Shown here in pieces: positions 29,805-48,451 of a DNA stretch of 64,000 nucleotides. Source of the DNA: Piromyces finnis (taxonomy: Eukaryota > Neocallimastigomycota > Neocallimastigomycetes > Neocallimastigales > Neocallimastigaceae); NCBI GenBank assembly GCA_002104945.1, contig MCFH01000008.1:186001-250000 (forward strand), given 5' to 3'. Position 1 is the first letter of the stretch; every line of letters starts with the position of its first letter. The translations under genes and the position numbers were made by a program. The notes under the pieces are model-generated. The model did not search any database. It had not been told where the DNA came from and saw nothing but the letters and a program-made list of their open reading frames with translations.

Positions 29805-32800
29805 CTTTTTTGATATAAATACTATTTAAAACAGCAATTAATAAAATGTTTAATAAGTAAAGAAATATAATATTATTGTTTTTTATTAGATTTTAATGTG
29901 AAATATTAAACGATAACTAAAAGAATTTAAATAACTATTAAAATATTAAAATATTATTAATTTTTTAGTCAAGTTCAAAATATCCAAAAATTGCTTTTAC
30001 GTATTGTTATAAATAAACTTTTAAGGTATAGTTATGTAGGAATGTTATTTAAATTTAAATATTAAAATTAAAATGAATTATCTTTATGAATGCTAAATAA
30101 ATTTTATGCCTATATATAAAATATATAAATATATAAATACTGTTGTAAATGTTATAATTTAGTATTTTTATTTTTATATAATAATTAATAATAACTATAT
30201 AAATTTTAAATTTCAATATTATAATAATTACAAAAAAATAATATATACTTGTCTTAAATATTAAAAATAATACAAGTTTATTTATAATTAAACCTATATT
30301 GTTTTTTTTACTCGAAATTTTCTATATTATATCAAGAAAATGGCTATTATTTATTGTTATAATAGAGATTATGATTCATTAATATTATATTGTTGTCGTC
30401 GTTATTGTTACTATTATTATCTTGACATTTTGTGTAAATCTTATTATTTAAAGAAATATAATTAATTTCTTTACTTTAAAAAATTTAAAATTTCTAATTA
30501 ATAAACAAGAATAAAATTGAAATTTTTGGTTTCCTTCCTTTATAAACTATTTTTCTATATATTTTTAATGTACTGAGATTATACTGAAATATAATTAAAT
30601 AAAAATATGATAAAATATTATTTATAAATGTTATATTTCCTGAATATTAATTTAAAATTTCAATTTTAATCCTCTTTATTATTTATTTCTTTTCATTTAA
30701 GTTTTTGGTTAAAAAAAAATTTTATTTCAGTTTTTATACCATTTTAAGCCAATATTCTATAAAAGAATTTTAATATAATGTCATATATTAAATTATATTT
30801 ACTACAGTATATTATATTAAATTAACAAAAAATATAATATTAAATGAAGATAAACCAATTTTATTATCAATGAAGATACTTTTTATTTTTTTAGATAAAA
30901 AAATAATTTTAAGAACGTTATTGCCTTTTTCTCTTTTTTTAAATTTTAATTAAAACAATCTTAAACTAATTTGTTAATAGCGTTAATTAAATATCTTTTT
31001 ATTATTATTATTATTAACAATCTTTTAATTAATTACTATTGATAATTTATAAATTTAACAATATTAAAATCCTAAAATTTATTTAATTGATTTGATTATA
31101 ATTAAAAGAAGAAAAAAAAAAAGAATATCTATTTAATAATTATAAAATAACAAGAAAAAAAACGTTAAAACTTTTAATTACAAAAGTCTCTTTTTCAGCT
31201 TTTTATAATAATTCAAAAAAAATTGAAAGGTAAATTTTACCAGACCTTCCTTAAATTGATGGGAATTTCTTTGGTATTCATTTCTTATGAATTAATAATC
31301 CAAATATAGAAAATAAAATATTAATTAATTTAATTAAAAAATTTTTAACAATAAATGTAATTGACTAAATAATATATTATTTATATATATTATTAATTAA
31401 AATAAATGTATTATACATAATTAAAATAATTTAAAAAAAAAAAAAAACTAAAAGAACCCTTTTTAGAAATAAAAAAAAAAGTGAATGAATATCTTTAAAT
31501 TCGTACTATTAGAGCCATATTATTAAATAATAAATATGTAATAGATAGATTTAAATATAAATATTATTAATAAAATAAATAAAAAATTTTATATATATAC
31601 ACATTATTATAAATTGGAAAGTTTAACTTAGTTTTTCATAAAAAAAACAAATTTTTTTTTTTTTGTATGAGTAAACTTTTAAACGCTGTCAATGCCAAAG
31701 TTTATTTATATTATTTTTCATTTATACCGATATCAAATTTTGAATTAAAAAAAAATATTTATTATGCATAATGCATAAGTAGTTATCCAATAAATAATAA
31801 ATATCAATAGAAATTTCATTTTATTGGGAATGATATAATTTATTGGGATATATGAATAAACTTATTTTTTTTTAAAGTTTTTATTAAATGTTAAATACTA
31901 TCATCAATTGGCATAACATGTAATTGCTAGTTTTAATTATATATTTTCAAATATTAAAGACAAAAATATTTATATTATATTATTATATTATATTAATAAT
32001 AATAATAATAATAATAATAGCATTGATGTTTTTAAATATTAAAAACTTATATTTAATATATTTCTATCAATATTAAAAATTAAAAAAAAAAAAAACTATA
32101 CGGGATATAAAAATTAAAATTTATTAATATCTCTATTTCATAAATTTATATTTATTCACTTATTATAGATACAATAAATATCAATATCAATATAATTTCA
32201 ATTATCAAATTTATTAATGCTGTTAAAATTTATATTCAATTCAAATTTAATAAACTGAATTGAATAATTATCTTTTTTTTACTATTATAATTTTTACAAT
32301 AAAAGGATTAAATATGAATAAAATTGTAAAAATAATTTATAGAAACTCTTATTAATATTTTTTTTTAATGATTGAACAATTATCATCATCAAGTATAATA
32401 AAAATATTTTATTTTAATTAATGCATTATTAAAACTTTTTCTAACAAATAACAAATAAAATTACATGTTATTATTATATATATGTATATGAACGATCTAT
32501 CAATAGGTCAATATATTTTCTTTAATCTCTTTGATGCTATACACTAGTCTTATAATATTAGTGAAAAAATAAAAATATTAGTAATTATTACATTATTATT
32601 AGATTAGATATTCTATAATTACTTTTAATTATTATTATTAAATATTATGCTTAAATTTGTGGTATACTATTCAACAACAGTAAAAAATGTAAAAAAAAAA
32701 TTATTCTATATAAAATATATATATTATCTATGTTATAAAATGTATTTTCATATAATTATAGTAGTATGATAATAATAATGAAAACTGAATTAGAGCTGAA

Positions 32801-34186
32801 TATTTTTATACAAAATTAGTATTAGCATTATTTTTATATAAAAGTCATAACATAACAAAAAAAAGACATTAAAGTTAGGTGTATTATACATAAATCATAT
32901 TTAAATGTCAATCTAACCCATGAAGATATTGTTAACAACAAAGCATCGAAATTCTTGTCCAATCACAAATAAAATAAAAAATCACGTGTATCAATTGATT
33001 TACTTTTTCCCTTTAATTCAGTAGTGGGATTTTCATTGCTATAGTTAAAAAGATGGCAATAAAAGGATAGAAGAGGAATAGTTAAAAAATGACTGGTAGT
33101 TCCAATACATTAAAAAGAAAATAGATTGCCATTATATTAAAAGATCTAAAATTCTAATTTTAAAATTATTTATAAATATAAAAATCTTTTTAATCTTAAA
33201 AAATTTATACTTTTTTGTTTCAGTGGTAAAGATGAAAATATTTAAAAAATATATTGGTAATAAATGATATACATTTATTCGATAGAGTAAAATTATTGTA
33301 GATAACTAAATAATTATGAATTTATAATATTAAAGTTGCGTGTGTATTAATAGTATTATGTGCGTATTAATAATATTCTATTGTTACCACAGATTCACAG
33401 ATTATAATTAAAAAGAAGAGAAGAAATCAAAAAAGTTTATCCAAAAATTTTTAAATCGAAATGTTAAAAATTTTCAATAGTTAAAATGTAAAATCATGTG
33501 AGTTAACATGACTTTTTTAAATTTAAAATTTAAATAAATTGAATAGATAATATATTGTAATTAATTCTAATATTTTATCTATTAATATATGATCAAATAT
33601 TCAATTTTTTTTTTTTTAATATATATAATTATAGTTTTTTTTTTTTTTTTTTTTTTACTCTTTGCTTAAAAATAAATTTTAAAATATATTATTATAATTT
33701 AAGAATTATATTATTTTGTATAAAAGCAAAAATAATTAATTCTAATATTTATTTATTATAAATAATAATAAAATATATTTATATTAGAATAACTAATATA
33801 ATATTAAAAAGGTATATTTAAGGCGTATTTTGTAATTATTTAACAATAGTAATGAATAAATTTATGTTTTTTTTTTAAAGATTCAACCAATTTATTCGAC
33901 AAAATGATAATTTATAAAATGATAATATGATTATTTAATCATTGTTATTATTATTTTATTAATATTAGTAAATCGAAAAAGAAACAACAATAAACTTTTA
34001 GTAGTGCTTTCTTGGATATAATTATAAAATTTAATGTTTTTTAAAAATATATGATATATATTGCTAACAATTTTTTTATTTATATATTTTATTGTATATA
34101 TACTAAACTGTTAATACTATTTATAAATTTTATAAACGTATTAAATATTATTCAATATAAATTTTTATAAATGATAAATAGAAAAT
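29805..34186. other. Intergenic, 4.4 kb
   Basis: This is the longest gene-free stretch of the window, lying between the divergent LRR and HIS4 genes. It is nearly all A+T with homopolymers and an AAT run near 31996-32020. A slightly less A+T-rich patch at 32870-33120 holds a CCAATCA (about 32969) and a CACGTG (32983-32988). It also has a short coding-like frame that I cannot support as a gene. No RNA gene is seen. Confidence 0.45.
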
Positions 34187-39276
<5,090 letters not shown>

Positions 39277-41600
39277 ATACAATTCACATTGTTATAAGAA
39301 ATGAAGAAAAAGAAGATTGATACAAAAAATATAAATATTTTTTTTAATTATTTTTTCTTTTTCTTTTTAATGTTAAAGTTTAAAATTAGAATATATTTTA
39401 TTTATTTTTATATCATAAGTTTTAATACACAAGTTAATTATAAAATAATCGAATTTTTCTAATTTATTTTTTTTCATAAATACTTATATTTCATGCAATG
39501 AAAAAAAAAAAAAAAAAAATCTAAAATCTAAAAATTACATTAAATATAATTGAATTTTTAGAAGGTATAAATGATAAATGAATAATATTTATTTAAGATT
39601 TTTTTTTTTTTTTTTTTATTTTAAAAAAAAGTTAAAAAGCAAAACCAAATAAGCAAAATATCAGAATAATCAAAGGAAAAAAAAGAAATTAAAGTAAAAA
39701 AATTGTAACAAATAAAAAGAATCAATAATATAATTATAGAAACATAAACAATATATTAAAATAATAAAAATACCATAAAACTATTTTTTTATATATATAT
39801 ATATAAAAGGGGACAAACAAACTGGTGTATCTAATTCATTTCTATAATTTTTTTTTTTTTTTTGAATATTAATTATATGATATAAAGGGTATAATTTCTT
39901 TTTATTTTACCTTTAATTGTGATAGTAATAAAATCTTTTATAAATGCAATGATAAAGACTTTTCGATTTAAATCATTAATCCATATATTTAAAGGATTAA
40001 AAAAGATGGTTTAAGAACAGATGAATTGAAAATTTTATAGAGTAAATAATTTTAAAATTGTTATTAATTTTTTTTATTTATTTTATATTTATAACATTAT
40101 AAATTTTAAAGAATTTATTAAAATGTTACAAGAATTAGTATTATTTAATAGATTATGAATAATAAAAAAAAAAGATAAAATAAATAATATATATTTTGTT
40201 TTATATACTACAATTAACATTTATTTATGTTAAAGTTAAAAAAAAAAAAAAAAAAAGATGTTATTTAATCCTGTTATTATTTAACATATAACAATACAAC
40301 AGCATAATTTTAATTGGAATTAACATTTAAACTAAGAATTAGTAAAATAATTAAATTATTTAAAGTGAATATAATTCTTTTTTTTTTTTCATCTATAGAT
40401 TCGTTTTTACTTAATTCTTATATCTTAAAAGATTTTTATAATGAAATCTATTACTTTTATAGAATTTGTCATATTAAGTACACTTTACTATTTTAATATG
40501 ATGTCTATGTATCATTAAATTATATTTAGCATGAATAAACTTTTTTTTTATTTGGTTAATTTAATTTACTATTTTTAATTAATTATAAATGTATTTTTTT
40601 TACTTTTGATTTCAATATATTACAATATACTACTAATATATTGATGTTTTTGTTTCTCTAAATTTTTTTTATTAAAAATCTTTTTAAATAGAAAAATGAA
40701 TTATAATATTTCAAGAAGTTTAATATTAATTAAAATTAGATAATAAACATTAAATCCAAAAAAGGAATCTTCAATAATTATTTTTAACATTCATTTTTTT
40801 TTTTATAAGGTTGTAAAAAATATTAAAAAAAAAAAAAAAAGAATTTTAAAAGGGAATACCAAAGTACATTCAAAAGTTCATTTATACATAAAAAGCTAAA
40901 AGATAAATTCTATTTATTTTAACCCTAGTTGTCATATATTTTTACTTCTTCTTTTATTTTTTTAAAAGAAACAAATATAAAAAAAAAAAAGTAAGAACAA
41001 TGATACATAAATTCTAACTGATTATAATAAATTTAATCATTTTTTTTTATTCATTATATTTTTACCCCATCTTGATTTTGTATAAAAAGCAATCTGCTAT
41101 TATAAACACATTATTTATCAACTATTTTATTTAATTAATTATACAATCATATTCCAATATTTTTAAATATATATAATACTATATATATTAACAAACATTT
41201 CTTTACATAGTAACATAACACATTAAATAATATATATATATAAATTATTCATAATATTTATTTTTAAAGTACTTTATATATTACTTTCTTTTATGAGAAT
41301 TGCTGTAACAATAAAAAAAGAAATAAGAAAGAATTATTAAAACATTATAAATCATACCCATTTCAATAGAAATTATAATTTTTTGAAATAGTATTACTTT
41401 TCAACTGTATATAATATACAATTACGTATATTATTGGGTTATTTATATGAGATTCATACTAAAATTAATATAGAATAATAGAATGAAGTATTGATATAAC
41501 ATCATATCAAAACAATTTTATATAATAATATATTTTTTCTTTGGTATTAAACTTTTTAAGAATATATATAAAAGAGAAAATATAAAGTAATATATAGAAA
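39277..41600. other. Intergenic, 2.3 kb
   Basis: This stretch is A+T-rich with many homopolymers. The 60-residue frame at 40314 is low complexity and unsupported. I see nothing else. Confidence 0.5.
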
Positions 41601-44600
41601 ATGGAGAAAATAAAAAATTTTTTACTGTATGGAAAGTATGCAGATGATAATGATAGAAGTTTACAAGATAGAATATCAAGGAGTAATAGAAGCTCTTTTT
41701 CAAGGTATATAAGGGCTGATAATTTAGATACTTCTAGTAGTCGTAGTAGTTCAGAAAGTATAGAGAAAGAAGTTGGGAAAGAAAAAATTGATATAGGTAG
41801 AAATAGAAATGGTCAACTAAATTATCGTGCAAGTGTAATTGGTATGCCAATTAGTACGAGTCAAGAGGATTTAAATATTTTAAGTGAATTATTAAAATTA
41901 CAACAACAGAGTGAAGATGAAAATAAAAGTAAATATTATAAGTATTTGTTTTTACAATTATTTGAAAAATTATATTCAATTATTAATATTTAAATCACAT
42001 CTTTTAACGATTTATAAATAACAATTTTCTACATCATTTTTATATTTTTATACATTATTGAATATATATTATTAAAAAATATATGTTAAATAACAATATA
42101 TATATTATATATTGATTCAATATAATGTCAATTATTAAATGAAATCATTATTTTATTGATAGAAGAAAAAAAAAAAGAGTTGGAAAGTTTTAAACTTCCA
42201 GAAAGACACTCTTCTTTAGTTAAAATACATGATAATACTGAAGAAAGAATACAAAGACGTACTAGTAATAGTTCATTAAATTTAAAAGTAGCAACAGGAA
42301 ATGATTTTGAGGTAGGACGTCCATATTCAATCAGTAATAGATTTAGAGAAAGAGGATATTCATCATCTAGAAATAGTAGTGTTAATAATATTAGTAGTTT
42401 ACGTAATGAATGTACATTTGATATTGATGAATCATCTATCAAAAGTAGAAAATCTTCGATTAATACAACCACCTCAGAAATAGTAAAAAAAACAAATTCT
42501 TTAACCCAAATTAGTTTAGCCTTGCACTCCAAATTTATTGGTGATGATCTAGATTCTTTTGATTGTAAATTATTTAATTTATTAACAAATGATCCATTCT
42601 TTCCCGAAAGAACTCACTTTCCTCATGGAAATGATTCATTGATACCACCCCTTCCTAATGATAGATATTTCCAGAGTATAAAAAATAATCTTGATATTAC
42701 CAGAATTACAGGTAATTTCATTTTATTATAGTTTATTAAAAATGTTAATAATAATTACCTTCTATTGCTTAATAATATTTTAAAGATATATATTTGTAAA
42801 AGAATAATATTATGAAATTTTTATAGTAACATTTATCAAACTTACAATATTGTTATTATTACATTTAAATTTTAATATTTTTAAAAAAATCATAATTTAA
42901 ATAGACAGACTTCTTGTTATGGGTAGTGTTTGGAAAAATATTACTGAAAAAAGAAGTGCAAGGTAAATAAAGAGATAATAATTTACATTATTTAATAATT
43001 AAAAAAAATTAATATTTCTAATTATTTTATAAAATTATTTATACCGATTTTTATTACAGAAATAATATAGATGAAATTGCATACTTTATAAAGACAAGAT
43101 ATCAGAGAAAGTTTATGATTTGGAATTTATCAGATGGTACATATGATTATTCAAAATTTGATAATCAAGTAGTATCTTTTAATGTATCAAAGTCACTTTT
43201 CAATTTAAAAGTATTGATTGATATTTGTCGTTCATTATTTATTTGGTTAAGTATTGATAATCAAAATATTGCTATTATTCATTGTAATAATGGTAGAAAT
43301 AGAACTGGTATTATTGTTGCTTGCTTTTTATATTTTAGTTCTATTTTCCCAAATGTTGATGAAGGTTTTAATTATTTTATTAAGAGAAGATGCAATAATG
43401 ATAACTCATGGGTAACTAATACTCAAAGAAGATATTCCAAATACTTTAATGGTATTTTTACTTATAAAGGTCATTTACAAAATCAATACGCTCTTTACAT
43501 GTGTAGTATCATTTTAAATGGTATTCCAAACTTCTTACCAAACAATGGTGGATGCAATCCTGGTTTGGAAGTTTATCAATGTGGTAAATTAATTTATAAT
43601 ACCACAATTATGTCTATTGATGATGAATGTCATCCAGGTGTTTTCATGGATGATAACAATATTATTTTCCAATTTCCAGATATTCAATACTTAACTATTG
43701 AAAAGGATATTCAAATTAGAGTTTTCCATTGTCCAGATCTAAATAATAGAAACAATAATGTAACAATGTTTAACTTTTATTTCCATACTGGTTTTATGAC
43801 AGAAGGTGCTATTCGTGTTAGTTTACCAGATATTGAACTTTCTACTCATGGTTCCAATAAATTTAATAAAGATTTCTCTATGGATCTTATTTTTATGTCT
43901 TCTCATAGTAATTCGGATAATTCTGATGACTCAAAGTTTAAACCATTAACATATGAATCCTTCTTGGAAAAATCAAATTCAAGATGGTTAAATAAACTTT
44001 CTCAACATCATGCTGTATCCGCAGAACCTGAATTAGTTGAATCATTAGAAATTCAAGGTTATAATCGAATTGTTGGTAAGTTGAAATTAGAAAAAAAAAA
44101 AAAACATAGTTATGTAAAAATAGTATTATGAAATTTAGGTTTAAATATTGTAAAAAATTTTAATTTTTATTGTGTATTTAATAAATTAATATAATCATAA
44201 ATTCTTTTTTTTAAATAAATAAGCTACATATGCTTTACAAATAGCAAATAACCAAATCCATGATGCCCATGAATATTTAACAACAGAATTTGAAAATACT
44301 GAAGTATTTAATGAAATATTTAAAGAAACAACATTACATGAACAAGGAAAGAAAAAGAAGAATAGATATAGAAGAAGTTATGCTCTTAATTTAATGCAAA
44401 AGGATTTAGAAGCATTAAGAGCATTAGATAATGATAATGATAATGATGATGATGATGGTGAAGGTGAGAGTAGTGAAAGTCTTATCGATGAAAGCAATAC
44501 AAGCCTTGAAAGCAGCTATAAAAGTAATAGTCTTAATAATCTTTCACCTATTCGTGAAAATCTTTATAAATCAAATGATGATATATTTGATATTTATAAA

Positions 44601-47219
44601 AATAATAGTGAAGAAATTATTAGTAAAGAGGATGGTAAAAAAGATGAAGAAGAAAATGATGTTGAAGATGAAGCTTATGATCTTGATGAATTTATAGACC
44701 AATATATTCTTGAATCTCCAACAAATGATGAATTTAAGTTTGATTTAAGTGGTAAAAGATCAGTTTCCTCATCTGTACATAGTCTTCGTAGTTTACATGG
44801 TAGTAGAAAGAATCTATCCGCTAGTAAGAAAAACCTTGCTGGTACCAGATCTAAAAAAGCTAGTAGAGAAAATCTTACAACTATTAAAGATGAGGATTTG
44901 AAAATTCCATCAACAATATCTGAGACTGAGACTAGTGAAAATAAGAATATACCACCACCACCACCAAATCCATTAGCAGCTCCTCCACCACCTCCACCAA
45001 ATCCATTAGCAGCTCCACCTCCACCTCCACCTAATCCATTAGCAGCTCCTCCACCACCTCCACCAAACCCAATGATGGGTGGTCCACCACCTCCACCACC
45101 CCCACCAATGATGGGCGGTCCTCCACCACCACCACCTCCTCCAGGGGCTCCAAGTATACCAGGAATTCCACCACCAATCAAAGCATCTGAAGATAATCAA
45201 AAATTACAAGTTAAAGCTCGTCTTCACTGGAATGAAATTAAAGAAACAAATAAACTTGTTAATACAATTTGGAGTGAAAAGTCATCGAAGAACCCTGAGT
45301 TTGAAAAGATTGATTTAGATATCAAAAAATTTGAAGAAATCTTTTGTATTATTCCATCTAAAGAACCAACTGTATTAAAGAAATCCAAGAAACCACAAAA
45401 GTATATTTTAAATAATAATTATATATATTTATTAATTCAATTCAATTCAATTCAATTAATTAAAATTATTTAAAATGTTTGTTCTTCTTTTTTTTTCTTT
45501 TTTATCTTTTTTTTTTTTTTTGTTTCACAATTATATTTTTTATAGGGTTAATAAATCTTTATTAGATTCAAGACGTGCACAAAATATTTCTATCGGTGTA
45601 GCATTATTTCAAAGACGTGGTTTATCCTTTAAAGATATTAGAAATGCTATTTGTAATTTCGATGATAAAGTTTTGACATTAGATGAATTATTATCATTAA
45701 AACCATTATTACCAACACCGGAAGAACGTGCATTATTAGAAATTTATTTAAATAATAATAAAAATAAGAGTAATCATCAATTTGATTCACCAGAACTCTT
45801 TTTATTAGAATTGATGAAAGAACCGGAAATTGATTATTTCATTAAATCCTTTATTTATAAATGTCAATTTAAACCAGAATCCGAAAATCTTGAAAAATGT
45901 TTCACTCAATTTTTAACATTATGTGAAAATTTAAAAGAAAGTGACAACTTAAAAATTTTATTAAAAACCGTATTAGCACTTGGAAATTTAACTAATCATG
46001 AATATGGTAATACAATTAGAAATAGTTATTCTTATGCTTCAATGAATCAAGATAAAAAAGCTTTAGGTTTTAAGATTGAAGGTTTAGTAAAACTAAGAGA
46101 TGTAAAATCTACAGATGGTAAATCAAATTTATTGGTAAGTATTATGTTGGTGTAATGGTATATTTATATAATTAAATTGGAATTAAAAAAAAAAGATACA
46201 TTGTTAATATATAATATATATAATTTTTTTTTTTTGTATTATAGAATTATCTTGTCGATATGTTAAAATTAAAGAAACCAGAAATTTTAACAATTGCTAA
46301 TCAATTCCAAGAAATAAAATCTGTAAGACAATTTGATTTAAGAGATTTAGTGAACCGTTTAAAAACACTTGAAACCGGTTTGTCTAAGATTAAACAAAGA
46401 ATGTACAAGAATTCTTCTAATTCTAGTAGTATTGAAAATCTACCTGATGCTGATGGTGGTGATAATAAGGAAACAAAAAAAGATAAGAACGATAATGATT
46501 CAAGTGATGAAGATACAGAAGCAACAAAGAATTATGATTCAACTCTTCAAAGAAGAATCATCATGCCATTTGTTGAAGAAGCCACACAATCACTTTTGAA
46601 GATCTATGATTTACTTAGTAAATGTAATAAAGCATTTATTGATATTGCTGAATACTTAGGTGAAAATTTAGCAGAGTATTCATCTGTCTTAGATGTTCCA
46701 AATGAAATATTAAAAATTGGTTCATCATCTTCATTATATGGAGACAGTGCTATTACAAATAATGGAAAACCATCCAATGCAAACCCTCCGAAAAATGATG
46801 AATCATTAAAGCAACCTACTGTTGTTTTTGTTACATTAGATACCTTTTTCCAACAATTCCAAGAAGCAGTAAAAATTAATGAACAGAGAGAAGAAGAACA
46901 AAAAAGAAGGGAGAAACATCGTTCATCAATGATGGGAATTCAAAAATCAAAATCATTAAGTAATTTACCTAATGGATTTGGTAAAGAAAAGTCACTTAGA
47001 GAGCAAATGTTGGATGAAATTCGTAATCGTAGTATTACAAAGTTTGAGGATGCTGGAAGTAAAGCAATTAATATGGAAAAATTATATTTAGAAAATAAAA
47101 AACAACAAGAACAAAATAAAGAAAATGAACAAAATAAGGATGAAAGCAGTAAAGAAGCTGGATCTTCCAATATTCCACATTCACAATCTAATATAATATT
47201 AAATGACCAATTAATGTAA
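41601..47219 (+). CDS. PTEN-like phosphatase/C2/formin (FH1-FH2) fusion protein
   Basis: Seven exons, 41601-41928, 42163-42711, 42905-42962, 43060-44075, 44224-45400, 45546-46134 and 46245-47219, total 4692 bases for 1563 residues. A Ser/Arg-rich N-terminus leads to a PTEN-like domain (about 290-440). This has RLLVMGSVWKNITEKRSAR, then the P-loop IHCNNGRNRTGIIVACFLYF with Cys387 and Arg393, and RRYSKYF. A C2 domain follows (about 450-650, with LEVYQCGKLIYNTTI). After an acidic linker comes a proline-rich FH1 (about 890-970, repeated PPPPPPNPLAA and PPMMGG). The FH2 domain (about 980-1480) has ARLHWNEIK, LLDSRRAQNISIGVALF, FLYKC-like FIYKCQFKPES, VLALGNLTNHEYGN, GFKIEGLVKLRDVKSTDG and YLVDML. 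FH2 nucleates and elongates actin filaments; PTEN-C2 probably binds membrane lipid. The layout is that of plant class II formins. Confidence 0.9.
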
Positions 47220-47299
47220 ATAAATTTATATCAAAATCAAAAATATTTTTATTTTTATTTTTATGGCAATATGGGTGATGGGTGAAAAATATAAAGAGT

Positions 47300-47820
<521 letters not shown>

Positions 47821-47821
<1 letters not shown>

Positions 47822-48269
47822 CAACATAACACCAACTTTTTTTATAACATTCAATATTTTATTAACATCAAAAAAGATTCATATCATACAACTTATTAAT
47901 TTCAAAATTATATATTGCTTTTTTATATATTTTATTAAATATATAATTATTGTTTTATTTAAATGAGTTTAAAAGAAAATGAAATACTCTCTATAAATAT
48001 AATATGTAATACAATCATATAAAACTTTAAAATAAAGTAATTTAGTTGCTGAATAAAAATTAAATTAAAAAAAAAATAATAGCTCTTTAAACACTTTATA
48101 AAATAAGGATAATTAATAAATTTTTATTGATTTTTACTTAAAAATGTTATTTTATTAAAAAACAATATAAATTGACAATAAATATATATTCCAAATATCT
48201 CCTATATCATTAAAAAGTAATACTTTTTTTTTTTTGTAATTTCAAAAACCTTTAGCAACTTTCATTGTG

Positions 48270-48300
<31 letters not shown>

Positions 48301-48451
48301 TTATTAAATTCAAGTACATTTTTCTTTTAAAATACCATTTAAACCAATCAAATTATTGATTCAATTTTAAAATATATAGAAATAAATTAGATTTTAAAAA
48401 TAATTAAAAAATATATTTTTTATTAGAAAGTATTATAGATAATAAATAATA
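47821..48451. other. Intergenic upstream of eIF2B alpha
   Basis: This holds A+T-rich spacer and a long T run (about 48270-48297). No gene is seen. Confidence 0.5.

Noticed and set aside
30340-30470. 42-residue Tyr/Cys-rich frame on the plus strand
   Set aside because: It is a decayed TTG/TTA simple-sequence tract with no homology or promoter context.
32880-33120. Coding-like patch with frame EDIVNNKASKFLSNHK
   Set aside because: It is too short, has stops in all frames nearby and no splice sites that extend it; recorded only as a less A+T-rich patch.
44675-45181. Gly-rich minus-strand frame
   Set aside because: It is the antisense of the proline-rich FH1 region of the formin.
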